A stretch of DNA of 64,000 nucleotides, taken from positions 310,001-374,000 of the forward strand of contig CAWELJ010000004.1 in assembly GCA_963809825.1 (NCBI GenBank), in the 5' to 3' direction. Below, one piece after another: positions 24,408-35,772 of the stretch (positions are counted from its first letter, which is position 1; each line of letters opens with the position of its first letter). The notes under the pieces are model-generated. The model saw only the letters and a list, made by a program, of their open reading frames with translations, did no database searches and was not told the DNA's origin. The DNA is from Bog-473 sp963809825. Its GTDB lineage: Bacteria > Actinomycetota > Acidimicrobiia > Acidimicrobiales > RAAP-2. The translations under genes were made by a program, and so were the position numbers.

Positions 24408-25079
24408 TCAGGCCGGGCTCTCCGCGATGAACAGGGTGTGCACCGCGTCCTCGGCGTCGGCCGCCACGAGCACGAGCACCTCGTCGCCCGACTGCAGCGT
24501 GGTGTCGCCCCGGGGCACGATCAGGCGGTCGGCGCGCACCACCGCGACCACGACCGCGTCGCGCGGGAAGTCGAGGTCGGTGATGGCGGTGTCGTTCGCC
24601 GGCGAGTCCTCGGCCAGCGTGATCTCGACCAGGTGCGCCGCTCCGCCCTGGAATTGCAGCAGGCGCACGAGCGAGCCGACCGAGACCGCCTCCTCCACCA
24701 GGGCGGTGAGGAGCTGGGGGGTGGAGACCGAGACGTCGACGCCCCAACTCTCGTTGAAGAGCCACTGGTTCTTGGGGTGGTTGACCCGCGCCACGACGCG
24801 CGGCACGGCGAACTCCTGCTTGGCCAGCAGCGAGATCACGAGGTTGTCCTCGTCGTCGCCGGTCGCGGCGACGACGACGTCGACCGTGGCCAACCCGGCG
24901 GCGTCGAGCGAGGCGACCTCGCAGGCGTCCGCCGCCACCCAGGTCACGTCGAGGGTGGGGCGCAGCCGCTCGACGAGCTCTGGGTCCTGCTCGAAGACGA
25001 GCACCTCGTGCCCGTTGGCGTGCAGGTCCGACGCGATGGCGGTGCCGACGCTCCCGGCGCCGGCGATGGCGACCTTCAC
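24408..25079 (-). CDS. TrkA-type potassium uptake regulatory protein (second of pair)
   Basis: About 223 residues from a GTG at 25079 whose GTGA overlaps the previous stop. RCK-N Rossmann domain with the dinucleotide motif VAIAGAGSVGTAIASDL and VVVAATGDDEDNLVISLLAK; RCK-C domain after about residue 140 (LVEITLAEDSPAND, SGDEVLVLVAA). Corresponds to one of the mycobacterial ceoB/ceoC pair. Cytoplasmic NAD(H)/ATP-sensing subunit of a K+ uptake system; the partner permease is likely the divergent KimA-like gene. Confidence 0.9.
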   Translation of the reverse strand: MKVAIAGAGSVGTAIASDLHANGHEVLVFEQDPELVERLRPTLDVTWVAADACEVASLDAAGLATVDVVVAATGDDEDNLVISLLAKQEFAVPRVVARVNHPKNQWLFNESWGVDVSVSTPQLLTALVEEAVSVGSLVRLLQFQGGAAHLVEITLAEDSPANDTAITDLDFPRDAVVVAVVRADRLIVPRGDTTLQSGDEVLVLVAADAEDAVHTLFIAESPA

Positions 25080-25750
25080 GACGCCGCGTCCCCGGTCCCA
25101 CCCGTACCGGGCGCGAGCGTCAGGTCCAGCTCGCGCCAGGCGTCGTCGAGCACCGCGAGGTGCAAGATGTCGCCCTCCTGGCCGACGAGCTCGCGGGCAT
25201 CGAGCCTGGGCACCCCGGCGCGGGTGACCGCGACCACGCTGAGGTGTCCCGCCTCCTCGAGGTCGCGCAGCGCTCGGCCCGCCCAGGCCTCGGGGAGCGA
25301 GCGCTCGAGGAGGGTGAGTCGCCCCGTCGGGTCGGACCAGTCGCGCCCGTCCTCGTCGGTCAGCAGGCGCCGCCGGACCTGGTCGATGGTCCACGTGACC
25401 GTGGCCACGGTGGGGATGCCGAGGCGCTGGTAGATCTCGGCGCGGCGGGGGTCGTAGATCCGGGCCACGACGTGGGGGATCTTGTAGGTCTCCCGTGCGA
25501 TGCGCACCGTGAGGATGTTGGAGTTGTCCCCGCTGGTCACGGCGGCCAGTGCGTCGGCGTCCAGCGCGCCCGCCTCCTCGAGGACGTCGCGGTCGAACCC
25601 CGACCCGACGATGCGGGTGCCGCCCCAGTCCTTGAGGCGGCGGAAGGCCTGGGCGTTGCGGTCCACCACGGCGACGGAATGGCCCTCGGCGCCGAGGGAG
25701 AGGGCGAGGCCCGAGCCCACCCGCCCGCAGCCGACGACGATCACATGCAC
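25076..25750 (-). CDS. TrkA-type potassium uptake regulatory protein (first of pair)
   Basis: 224 residues from the GTG at 25750 (VHVIVVGCGRVGSGLA), a start that places the Rossmann motif at the N-terminus as is normal. RCK-N continues with AVTSGDNSNILTVRIARETY and VVARIYDPRRAEIYQRLGIP; RCK-C follows. The frame is open upstream to 25954 but without similarity. Coupled to the second TrkA gene by an overlap. Confidence 0.9.
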   Translation of the reverse strand: MHVIVVGCGRVGSGLALSLGAEGHSVAVVDRNAQAFRRLKDWGGTRIVGSGFDRDVLEEAGALDADALAAVTSGDNSNILTVRIARETYKIPHVVARIYDPRRAEIYQRLGIPTVATVTWTIDQVRRRLLTDEDGRDWSDPTGRLTLLERSLPEAWAGRALRDLEEAGHLSVVAVTRAGVPRLDARELVGQEGDILHLAVLDDAWRELDLTLAPGTGGTGDAAS

Positions 25751-25983
25751 GCCACAGTGCAACACGCCGGGTCGCCGCTTGCAAAAGGCAGCCCGTTCCG
25801 AACCTGTGCCCACCTCCGCCCCGAACCAGCAGGGCAGTTCGCGCCCTCCCGGGGACGTACCGCACCCCATGATTGACTGAGCGGGTGCCGGAAGCGGGGA
25901 CCAGGGGTGAAGACGTCGTGGAATTGTCCGGCGCAGGGGTGGGCGTCCCGACACCGACGACGACTCGTGACGGGGCAGCGCGC

Positions 25984-28380
25984 ATGAAACCCGCCGCGTC
26001 CACGCCGGCCCAACTCGATCTCCCAGAGACGCTCCGCTACCGCATCAAGAACCGACTGCTCGGGCCCCCCATTGCCACGGAGCGCCAGTCGACGGAGCGC
26101 CTGGGCAAGCCCACCGCACTGGCGGTGTTGTCCTCCGACGTCATCTCGTCATCGGCGTACGCCACCGAGCAGATGCTCCTGCCCCTGATCCCGATCATCG
26201 GCGTTGCCGCGTTCTCGTTGGTCATCCCCATCAGCCTGGCGGTGATCTTCGTCCTTCTCTTCGTGACCCTCTCCTACCTCGAGGTGGTCAAGGTGTACAC
26301 CAAGGCCGGGGGCGCCTACGTGGTGGCCCGAGAGAACTTCGGCCTCAACGTCGCCCAGGTGGCCGCCATGTCCCTGCTCATCGACTACACGTTGACGGTG
26401 GCAGTGTCGGTGGCGGCCGGCGTGGCGGCGGTCACCTCCGTGGTCCCGAGCCTCGTCCCCTACACGACCTGGATCGCCATCGGCCTGGTCATCCTCCTTG
26501 CCTATGGGAACCTGCGTGGCATTCGCGAGGCCGGCCGTACGTTCGCCGTCCCGACCTACTTCTTCATTGCCAACATGGTGTTGCTGATCGCCTGGGGCAT
26601 CTACAAGGTGGTGGCGGGAACCCTGCATGCCCACCCGATCACCGGGCATCCGGGCTCGGTCCCCATCGGGTCGCCGGCAAGCGGGCTGCTCTACGGAGCG
26701 ACCATCTTCGTGCTGCTCAAGGCGTTCGCCTCGGGGGGCTCGGCCCTGACCGGGACCGAGGCCATCTCCAATGGCGTCAGCGTCTTCCGCCAGCCGGAGT
26801 CACGCAACGCCCGGATCACCATGGTCTTGATGGCCACGATCCTCGGATCGCTCGTCCTCGGAGTCTCCGCGCTGGCCTCCATCACGCATCCGGTTCCCTA
26901 CGTGTCGGGCACTCCGACCGTGATCTCCCAGGTTGCCAAGTACGTCTACGGGTCCCAGGGGCTCGGCGGGGTGTTCTACGCCATGCTCCAGATCGGGACG
27001 ACCCTGATCCTCATCCTGGCGGCCAACACGAGCTTCACCGGGTTCCCCTTCCTCGCCAGCTTCGCGGCCGAGGACTCCTATCTGCCCCGCCAGCTGACCA
27101 GACGCGGGCATCGCCTGGTGTTCTCGACCGGCATCATCGTGCTCACCGTCGTCTCCGTGATCCTGCTCCTCATTACCCGGGCTCGAGTGGACAGCCTGAT
27201 TCCTCTCTACGCCATCGGCGTGTTCACCGGCTTCACGATGGCCGGGGCAGGAATGGCGAAGTATCACCTCAAGCACCGCGAGGACCATTGGAGACGCCGA
27301 CTGGCCATCAACGGCACGGCGTCGGTGCTGTCGTTCATCGTGCTCGTGATCATCGCCGTCGCGAAGTTCCAGCAGGGGGCCTGGGTCATCCTGATCATCT
27401 TGCCGCTCGGCGTCTTCGTTCTCTTGCGGCTCCATCGGCAGTATGCAGACGAGGAGCACCAACTCGAAGAGGGCGCGGCGGAAGCGGCGGCGGCACCGGT
27501 GCTCAATCGACACGTTGTCGTGGTGCTGGTCGACCGTTTGGACATGGCCACGGCGCGGGCTCTGCAGTATGCTCGGACGCTCAATCCCGACGAGCTGCGC
27601 GCCGTGCACTTCACCCTGGACAGCCGCGTCTCAGCGGAGCTCGTGGCCGACTGGAGCCGGCTCGGACTGGCTCGCCTGCCCCTCGACGTCGAGGAATGCG
27701 AAGATCGGCGGCTGGGCCGGGCCGTGCTCGAACTCGCGGCGGAGACGGTGGCCGACCAAGAGACCGAGCTCACCATTCTTCTCCCGCGACGGGGATTCGC
27801 CACGGGTTGGCATCGCCTGCTCCACGACGGCACGGCCGACCGCATTGCCGCCGGGGTCGCGCAACTCCAACACGTGAGTGCCACCGTTGTGCCCTATCAG
27901 CTCAGCGGTGGCTGGTTTTCGACACGGCGCGCACCCGATCGTGAGAGGACCGACGCCGCATCGGGACCGGCGGCGCCGGGGACGCGTTCCGAACGCTCGC
28001 TCGAGAGGGCGGCACGGCGGGCCGCAGACCGACAGGCAACGGTTTCCTCCTTCGAGAAGGCGGCTTTCGGGAGCCATGTCGGGGAGACCACGCCGATCGG
28101 CCGGGTGGAGTGGCGTCAGCGCGTCCGGATCGCCGGCCGGGTCAAGTCGGTACGGACCCAGCCCCGGGCCGGCACGTCGAACCTCGAGTGCGTCCTGGCC
28201 GACAGCACCGGCAGGATCCTGTTGGTGTTCCAAGGTCGGCGTCAGATCGCGGGGATCGAGCCTGGGGCACGCCTCGTCGTCGAAGGCATGGTCGGCGACT
28301 GGGCCCGCCGCCAGGCCATCCTCAACCCCGCCTACGAGCTGGTGCAGGCCAGCTCCGAGGCGAACGTCCAGCCCGATTGA
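25984..28380 (+). CDS. KimA/APC-type potassium permease fused to C-terminal OB-fold domain
   Basis: About 798 residues from the ATG at 25984; a TTG at 25873 would add 37 low-complexity residues. About 12 transmembrane helices (residues 50-480) begin with LGKPTALAVLSSDVISSSAY, the signature of the KUP/KimA-like APC group (Rv2690c type). A cytoplasmic alpha/beta part follows (VVVVLVDRLDMATARALQYA), then a basic linker, and the last about 85 residues are an OB-fold: RVRIAGRVKSVRTQPRAGTS, LECVLADSTGRILLVFQGRR, GARLVVEGMVG. In mycobacteria the permease and an OB-fold protein (Rv2694c) are separate genes of the same ceoB/ceoC locus; here they appear fused. Divergent from the TrkA pair. Confidence 0.88.
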   Translation: MKPAASTPAQLDLPETLRYRIKNRLLGPPIATERQSTERLGKPTALAVLSSDVISSSAYATEQMLLPLIPIIGVAAFSLVIPISLAVIFVLLFVTLSYLEVVKVYTKAGGAYVVARENFGLNVAQVAAMSLLIDYTLTVAVSVAAGVAAVTSVVPSLVPYTTWIAIGLVILLAYGNLRGIREAGRTFAVPTYFFIANMVLLIAWGIYKVVAGTLHAHPITGHPGSVPIGSPASGLLYGATIFVLLKAFASGGSALTGTEAISNGVSVFRQPESRNARITMVLMATILGSLVLGVSALASITHPVPYVSGTPTVISQVAKYVYGSQGLGGVFYAMLQIGTTLILILAANTSFTGFPFLASFAAEDSYLPRQLTRRGHRLVFSTGIIVLTVVSVILLLITRARVDSLIPLYAIGVFTGFTMAGAGMAKYHLKHREDHWRRRLAINGTASVLSFIVLVIIAVAKFQQGAWVILIILPLGVFVLLRLHRQYADEEHQLEEGAAEAAAAPVLNRHVVVVLVDRLDMATARALQYARTLNPDELRAVHFTLDSRVSAELVADWSRLGLARLPLDVEECEDRRLGRAVLELAAETVADQETELTILLPRRGFATGWHRLLHDGTADRIAAGVAQLQHVSATVVPYQLSGGWFSTRRAPDRERTDAASGPAAPGTRSERSLERAARRAADRQATVSSFEKAAFGSHVGETTPIGRVEWRQRVRIAGRVKSVRTQPRAGTSNLECVLADSTGRILLVFQGRRQIAGIEPGARLVVEGMVGDWARRQAILNPAYELVQASSEANVQPD

Positions 28381-28702
28381 ACCCATCGATGAACCTGGGG
28401 TCTTCCCGGCACCACCATGAAACCGGCCCAGGCGCTCGGGACGCTCGGGGCGCTCGGGACGACGAGGCCGAGCCCTGAGCCGGCCGCGCCGACGGCCCGC
28501 GGTCTCTGCGGGTCCGAAATTGCCCGTTGCCGCGCCAGTCGCTAACGTCCCCCCCGGCCCGGAGTCGGGTGCGACCTCCGTGGCGCGCCCTCGGCCCGGG
28601 GTGACATCGACGCCGTGGTGCTGAACGCTGCCGCACCCGCACGGACGAGGGCGGCGCTGCCCCTCTCCACAGGATCTCAGGAACAGAAAGGGCACACCGG
28701 GA
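28381..28702. other. Gene-free stretch upstream of hppA
   Basis: 322 bases with no credible gene. Around 28432-28460 a GCTCGGG-containing 10-base motif occurs three times in a row. No riboswitch or clear sigma-70 promoter was recognised; presumably the hppA promoter and leader. Confidence 0.4.
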
Positions 28703-31027
<2,325 letters not shown>

Positions 31028-31074
31028 CCTGCTCACCGGCCTAGGAGTCCGTTCAGCGGCCACCCCGCCGCAGA

Positions 31075-31097
31075 CCCCCGCCCTTGACAGGCGGGGG
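31075..31097. promoter_or_regulatory. GC stem-loop with TTGACA in the loop, between hppA and topA
   Basis: CCCCCGCC (31075-31082) and GGCGGGGG (31090-31097) are perfect 8-bp arms around a 7-base loop that contains TTGACA (31084-31089), the sigma-70 -35 consensus. No U-run follows, and no good -10 is found 16-18 bases on, so it may be an hppA terminator, a topA promoter part, or both. Confidence 0.4.
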
Positions 31098-31168
31098 GGC
31101 GGACCCCCACTCTGACGTGATCATGCCCTCCGTTTCCCCTGATCGATCGCGGCCCCGCGGGGTGCGCC

Positions 31169-33958
31169 ATGGGTAAGGCGCTCGTCATCGTCGAGTCGCC
31201 CGCCAAGGCCAAGCGCATCAGCAGCCTGCTGGGGCCCGATTTCATCGTCGACTCTTCGGTCGGGCACATCCGGGACCTTCCCCGCGGCGCCGACGAGGTG
31301 CCGGATGCCTACAAGGGCGAGGGATGGGCGCGCCTCGGGGTGGACGTCGACAACGGCTTCAAGCCTCTCTACGTCGTCTCGGATCGCAAGAAGTCGGTGG
31401 TGGCCAATCTCAAGAAGCTGCTGAAGGGCGCCGACGAGCTCTACCTCGCGACCGACGAGGACCGCGAGGGCGAATCGATCGCGTGGCACCTCCTCGAGGT
31501 GCTCACTCCCACCGTGCCGGTCAAGCGCATGGTCTTCCACGAGATCACACCGGCGGCGATCGCCCGCGCCGTCGACGAGTGGCGCGACCTCGACCGGCGT
31601 CTGGTGGACGCCCAGGAGGCCCGGCGCATCCTCGACCGTCTCTACGGCTACGAGGTGTCGCCGGTGCTCTGGCGCAAGGTCATGCCCAAACTCTCCGCCG
31701 GGCGGGTGCAGAGCGTGGCCACGCGGATGGTGGTCGAGCGGGAGCGGGCGCGGATGCGTTTCCGCTCCGCGACGTGGTGGGGCGTCGAGGGAACCTTCAC
31801 CCACGCCGAGGCCCCGGCCGGCTTCGGGGCGACCCTGGTGACACTGGGCGGGGCGGTGGTGGCCACCGGCAAGGACTTCGACGAGCAGGGGGAACGGACC
31901 GGCAAGGAGAATGTCCGCGTCCTCGGTGAAGAGGAGGCGACCTCGGTCGCCCGCGCGCTGGCCGGCCGACCCTTCACGGTCAACGCCGTCACCGAGCGGC
32001 CGTTCCGCCGCTCCCCGGCGGCGCCTTTCATGACGTCGACCCTGCAGCAGGAGGCCGGGCGAAAGCTCCGCTTCAGCGCTCAACGGGCCATGCAGGTGGC
32101 CCAGCGCCTCTACGAGCAGGGCTACATCACCTACATGCGCACCGACTCGACCACACTGTCGGACGAGGCGCTCACGGCGGCACGCACCCAGGCCCGCCAG
32201 ATGTACGGGGACGCGTTCGTGCCCGACGCGCCGCGCCGCTACGAGCGCAAGGTGAAGAACGCGCAGGAGGCCCACGAGGCCGTGCGCCCGGCCGGCGAGT
32301 CCTTCCGCACGCCCGAGGACGTCTCCCGTGAGCTCTCAGGGGACGAGCTCCGCCTGTACGAGCTGATCTGGAAGCGCACGGTGGCCTCCCAGATGAACGA
32401 CGCCACGGGGACGTCGGCCCAGGTGCGGCTCAGCGCCACCGTCCCCGAGGGCGTTGCGCTCGGGGAGGAAGCGGAGTTCACGGCCAGTGGGCGCGTCATC
32501 ACCTTCCACGGGTTCCTCAGGGCCTACCTCGAGGACCGCGACGAGGACGATCCCGACCCCGACAGCGCGGAGGAGATGGTGCTCCCGGCCCTGAACGAGG
32601 GTGACGCGGTGGAGGGCCGTGCCTTCGAGCCGGGCCCGCACGAGACCAAGCCGCCCGCCCGCTACACGGAGGCCTCGCTCGTGAAGGCGATGGAGGAGCT
32701 CGGCGTGGGGCGGCCCTCGACGTACGCCAGCGTGATCGCGACCATCCTCGAGCGGGGCTACGTGTGGAAGAAGGGTCCGGCGCTCGTGCCGAGCTTCACC
32801 GCCTTCGCCGTCGTCGGCCTGCTCGAGCGCTATTTCACCAACCTGGTGGACTACGGCTTCACCGCCTCCATGGAGGACGACCTCGACGAGATCGCCTCGG
32901 GGACCGGCGAGTCGCTGCCGTGGCTGACCCGCTTCTACTTCGGCAGCGACGCACCCGGCGCCATGCCGAGCGATGGCACCGAGGTGGACACGCTCGGCCT
33001 CAAGGCGACGGTGGCATCGCATCTGAGCGAGATCGATGCCCGCGAGATCAACTCCATCCCGCTCGGCACCGGGAGCGACGGCCAGGACATCGTGGCCCGG
33101 GTCGGCCGCTACGGGCCCTACCTGCAGCGGGGTGACGACCGCGCCTCCATCCCCGACGACCTGGCGCCCGACGAGCTGACCATCGAGCGCGCCGAGGAGA
33201 TCCTGGCCGCTCCCTCCAACGACCGGGTGCTGGGCACCGACCCCGAGAGCGGGCTCGACGTCATGCTCAAGGCAGGCCGCTTCGGCCCCTACGTCCAGGT
33301 GGGCGAGGTCGTCGACGGAGGGGAGAAGCCGCGCACCGCCTCGCTGTTCTCGTCCATGGAGCCGGCGACGCTCACGCTCGAGCAGGCGCTCGAGCTCCTG
33401 CGCATCCCCCGCACGGTCGGGACGGATCCCGACACCGGCGAGGAGGTCGTGGCCCACAACGGACGGTTCGGCCCGTATCTCAAGCGCGGGTCCGACACGC
33501 GCAGCCTGACGAGCGAGGACCAACTCCTCACCGTCACGCTCGACGAGGCGCGAGCGCTCTTCGCGCAGCCCAAGCAGCGTCGGGGGCGGGCGGCGGCACC
33601 GCCGCTGCGCGAGCTCGGCACCGACCCCGTCACGAACCTGCCCGTCGTCGTCAAGGAGGGTCGTTTCGGCCCCTACGTCACCGACGGCACCACCAATGCC
33701 AGCCTGCGCAAGGGCGACGCCGTCGAGTCCATCGAGATGGACCGGGCCTCCGAGCTGCTGGCCGAGCGGCGCGCCGCCGGGCCCTCGAAGAAGAAGAAGG
33801 CCGCCAAGAAGTCGGCGCCCGCCAAGAAGAAGGCGGCGCCGAAGAAGGCCGCCACGGCGAAGAAGGCCGCCGCCAAGAAGGCCGGCGCCGCCCGGAACGC
33901 GGCCGTGGCCAAGAAGGCCACGGGGGCGATGAAGGCCGCCCCGACCGACCCCTCCTGA
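31169..33958 (+). CDS. topA: DNA topoisomerase I
   Basis: 929 residues. Toprim domain at the N-terminus (ALVIVESPAKAKRISSLLG, LATDEDREGESIAWHLLEV), catalytic Tyr in GYITYMRTDSTTLSD, and KLSAGRVQSVATRMVV. The C-terminal part has the repeated actinobacterial topo-C domains (GRYGPYLQRGDD, GRFGPYVQVGEV, GRFGPYLKRGSD, GRFGPYVTDGTT) without zinc fingers, followed by a Lys/Ala-rich histone H1-like tail of about 55 residues, known in mycobacterial TopA to aid strand passage. Relaxes negative supercoils. Followed by tmk after one base. Confidence 0.97.
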   Translation: MGKALVIVESPAKAKRISSLLGPDFIVDSSVGHIRDLPRGADEVPDAYKGEGWARLGVDVDNGFKPLYVVSDRKKSVVANLKKLLKGADELYLATDEDREGESIAWHLLEVLTPTVPVKRMVFHEITPAAIARAVDEWRDLDRRLVDAQEARRILDRLYGYEVSPVLWRKVMPKLSAGRVQSVATRMVVERERARMRFRSATWWGVEGTFTHAEAPAGFGATLVTLGGAVVATGKDFDEQGERTGKENVRVLGEEEATSVARALAGRPFTVNAVTERPFRRSPAAPFMTSTLQQEAGRKLRFSAQRAMQVAQRLYEQGYITYMRTDSTTLSDEALTAARTQARQMYGDAFVPDAPRRYERKVKNAQEAHEAVRPAGESFRTPEDVSRELSGDELRLYELIWKRTVASQMNDATGTSAQVRLSATVPEGVALGEEAEFTASGRVITFHGFLRAYLEDRDEDDPDPDSAEEMVLPALNEGDAVEGRAFEPGPHETKPPARYTEASLVKAMEELGVGRPSTYASVIATILERGYVWKKGPALVPSFTAFAVVGLLERYFTNLVDYGFTASMEDDLDEIASGTGESLPWLTRFYFGSDAPGAMPSDGTEVDTLGLKATVASHLSEIDAREINSIPLGTGSDGQDIVARVGRYGPYLQRGDDRASIPDDLAPDELTIERAEEILAAPSNDRVLGTDPESGLDVMLKAGRFGPYVQVGEVVDGGEKPRTASLFSSMEPATLTLEQALELLRIPRTVGTDPDTGEEVVAHNGRFGPYLKRGSDTRSLTSEDQLLTVTLDEARALFAQPKQRRGRAAAPPLRELGTDPVTNLPVVVKEGRFGPYVTDGTTNASLRKGDAVESIEMDRASELLAERRAAGPSKKKKAAKKSAPAKKKAAPKKAATAKKAAAKKAGAARNAAVAKKATGAMKAAPTDPS

Positions 33959-33959
33959 G

Positions 33960-34604
33960 GTGGCGCCCCGAGGTCGCCTGATTGCGCTCGAGGGCATCGA
34001 CGGCTGCGGCAAGACGACCCAGGCCCGGGCGCTGGCCGGTGCGCTCGGGGCCCGGCTCACCCACGAGCCCGGAGCGACCGACGTCGGGGCACAGCTGCGC
34101 CGACTGCTGCTGGCGCCCGATTCACCACCGCCGACGCCACGGGCCGAGGCGCTGTTGATGTCGGCCGACCGGGCCGAGCACGTGGCGCTCGTGCTCGAGC
34201 CGGCGCTGGCGGCGGGCGAGTGGGTGGTCACCGACCGCTACGCGGCCTCGACCATCGCCTACCAGGGCTACGGCCGCGGCCTGGACCCCGCCGGCCTCGC
34301 CGAGCTGGCGACCTGGGCCACCGCCGGCCTGGCGGCCGACCTGTCGATCCTCGTCGACGTCGGCGTCGACGTGGCCGCCGCCCGCCTCGCGGCCGCCGGG
34401 GGGCGCGGCGCCGACCGGATGGAACAGCTCGGTCCGGAGTTCGCGTCCCGGGTCCGCCGGGGGTTCCTCGCCCAGGCCGCCGGCGACCCCGAGCACTGGG
34501 TCGTCGTCGACGGCAACGCGGAGGTCGGGACGTTGGCGGGGCATATCGTGGCGTCCGTGCGCCAGCGGCTGGGTGACGCGCCGGCCGCGGGCGCCGGCCG
34601 GTGA
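33960..34604 (+). CDS. tmk: Thymidylate kinase
   Basis: 214 residues, GTG start one base after the topA stop. P-loop LEGIDGCGKTTQARAL, the DR motif in VVTDRYAASTIAYQGYGRGL, and a lid region AAGGRGADRMEQLG. Phosphorylates dTMP to dTDP. The stop overlaps the holB start (GTGA), so topA-tmk-holB form a DNA-replication operon. Confidence 0.95.
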   Translation: MAPRGRLIALEGIDGCGKTTQARALAGALGARLTHEPGATDVGAQLRRLLLAPDSPPPTPRAEALLMSADRAEHVALVLEPALAAGEWVVTDRYAASTIAYQGYGRGLDPAGLAELATWATAGLAADLSILVDVGVDVAAARLAAAGGRGADRMEQLGPEFASRVRRGFLAQAAGDPEHWVVVDGNAEVGTLAGHIVASVRQRLGDAPAAGAGR

Positions 34605-35695
34605 GCGGGGAGCGCCCGGCCCCCGAGCTCTTCGCCGACGTGATCGGCCAGGAAGGCGCGGTGGCCGCCCTGCGCGCGGCGGCGGTCAACCCGGTGCACG
34701 CCTACCTCTTCCGCGGCGCCGCCGGCAACGGCGGGCTGGCCGCGGCGCACGGGTTCGCCGCCGCGCTGCTGTGCCCCGACGGCGGGTGCGGAACGTGTGC
34801 CACCTGCCGCGCCGCGCTGGCGGGGACGGACCCCGACCTGCACGTCATCCGCCGCACCGGCGCGTCCATCTCCATCGGGGAGATCCGCCAGGTGGTCTCG
34901 CTGGCGCAGCGCCGCCCGCTGCACGCGGCGCGCCAGGTGATCGTCCTGCTCGACGTGCACCTCGCCGCCCTGCGGGCACCCGCGCTCTTGAAGACGCTCG
35001 AGGAGCCGCCGGGGGACACGGTCTTCATCCTGCTCACCGACGAGGTGCCGCCCGAACTGGTGACGGTGGCCAGCCGCTCGGTCGAGGTGGAGTTCCCGCC
35101 GGTGCCGCGCGCGGTCCTGGTGCGCTGGCTCACCGACTCGGGGGTGCCCGCCGACACCGCCGCCGTGGTGGCGGACAGCAGCGGTGGGAATCCCGAGCGG
35201 GCGCGCATCACCGTCGACGATCCCGACGTGGCGGCGCGGGTGGCGCTGTGGGCGTCGGTGCCCGACGAACTGGGCGCGTCGGGCATGACGGCCGCGGGGC
35301 TGGCGCGGCGTGTGATCGAGTCGGCCGACCGCTCGGTCGAGCCGCTGCGGGCGGCGCACGAGCGGGAGATGGAGACGCTCACCGCCGCCGCCAAGGAGAT
35401 GGGCGAGCGAGGGCTGCCCGGGCGCAAGGAGCTGCAGGAGCAGTACCAGCGCGAGGAGCGGCGCTTCCGCACCGATGCCCTGCGGGCGGGCCTGGGCGTC
35501 CTGGCGCGCACCTACCGCGGGAGGGTGGCGGCATCGGCGGCCGGTGGCCCCGTCGCGGTGGGTGACGAGGAGGTGCGCAGCGCCGTCGCCGCGGTCGGGC
35601 TCATCACCGAGACCGCCGAGGCCCTGCCGCGCAACCCCAACGAGGCCCTCCTGTTGCAGTCCCTCTTCGTCCGGCTGGCGGCCCTGGCGGCCTAG
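34601..35695 (+). CDS. holB: DNA polymerase III delta-prime subunit
   Basis: 364 residues, GTG start overlapping tmk. AAA+ clamp-loader fold with VIGQEGAVAALRAA, a degenerate P-loop (FRGAAGNGGLAAAH, no GKT), as expected for delta-prime, a zinc-binding cysteine cluster (CPDGGCGTCATC), and ALLKTLEEPPGDTVFILLT. Part of the clamp loader that places the beta clamp on DNA. The C-terminal helical domain is longer than in E. coli. Confidence 0.93.
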   Translation: MSGERPAPELFADVIGQEGAVAALRAAAVNPVHAYLFRGAAGNGGLAAAHGFAAALLCPDGGCGTCATCRAALAGTDPDLHVIRRTGASISIGEIRQVVSLAQRRPLHAARQVIVLLDVHLAALRAPALLKTLEEPPGDTVFILLTDEVPPELVTVASRSVEVEFPPVPRAVLVRWLTDSGVPADTAAVVADSSGGNPERARITVDDPDVAARVALWASVPDELGASGMTAAGLARRVIESADRSVEPLRAAHEREMETLTAAAKEMGERGLPGRKELQEQYQREERRFRTDALRAGLGVLARTYRGRVAASAAGGPVAVGDEEVRSAVAAVGLITETAEALPRNPNEALLLQSLFVRLAALAA

Positions 35696-35772
35696 CACCC
35701 GCTTGGATCGGGGCGCGGGCTCCCGAGCGCGCACGCCCGTTGCACCGTTAGAGTCACGCCGGATCTCATCAT

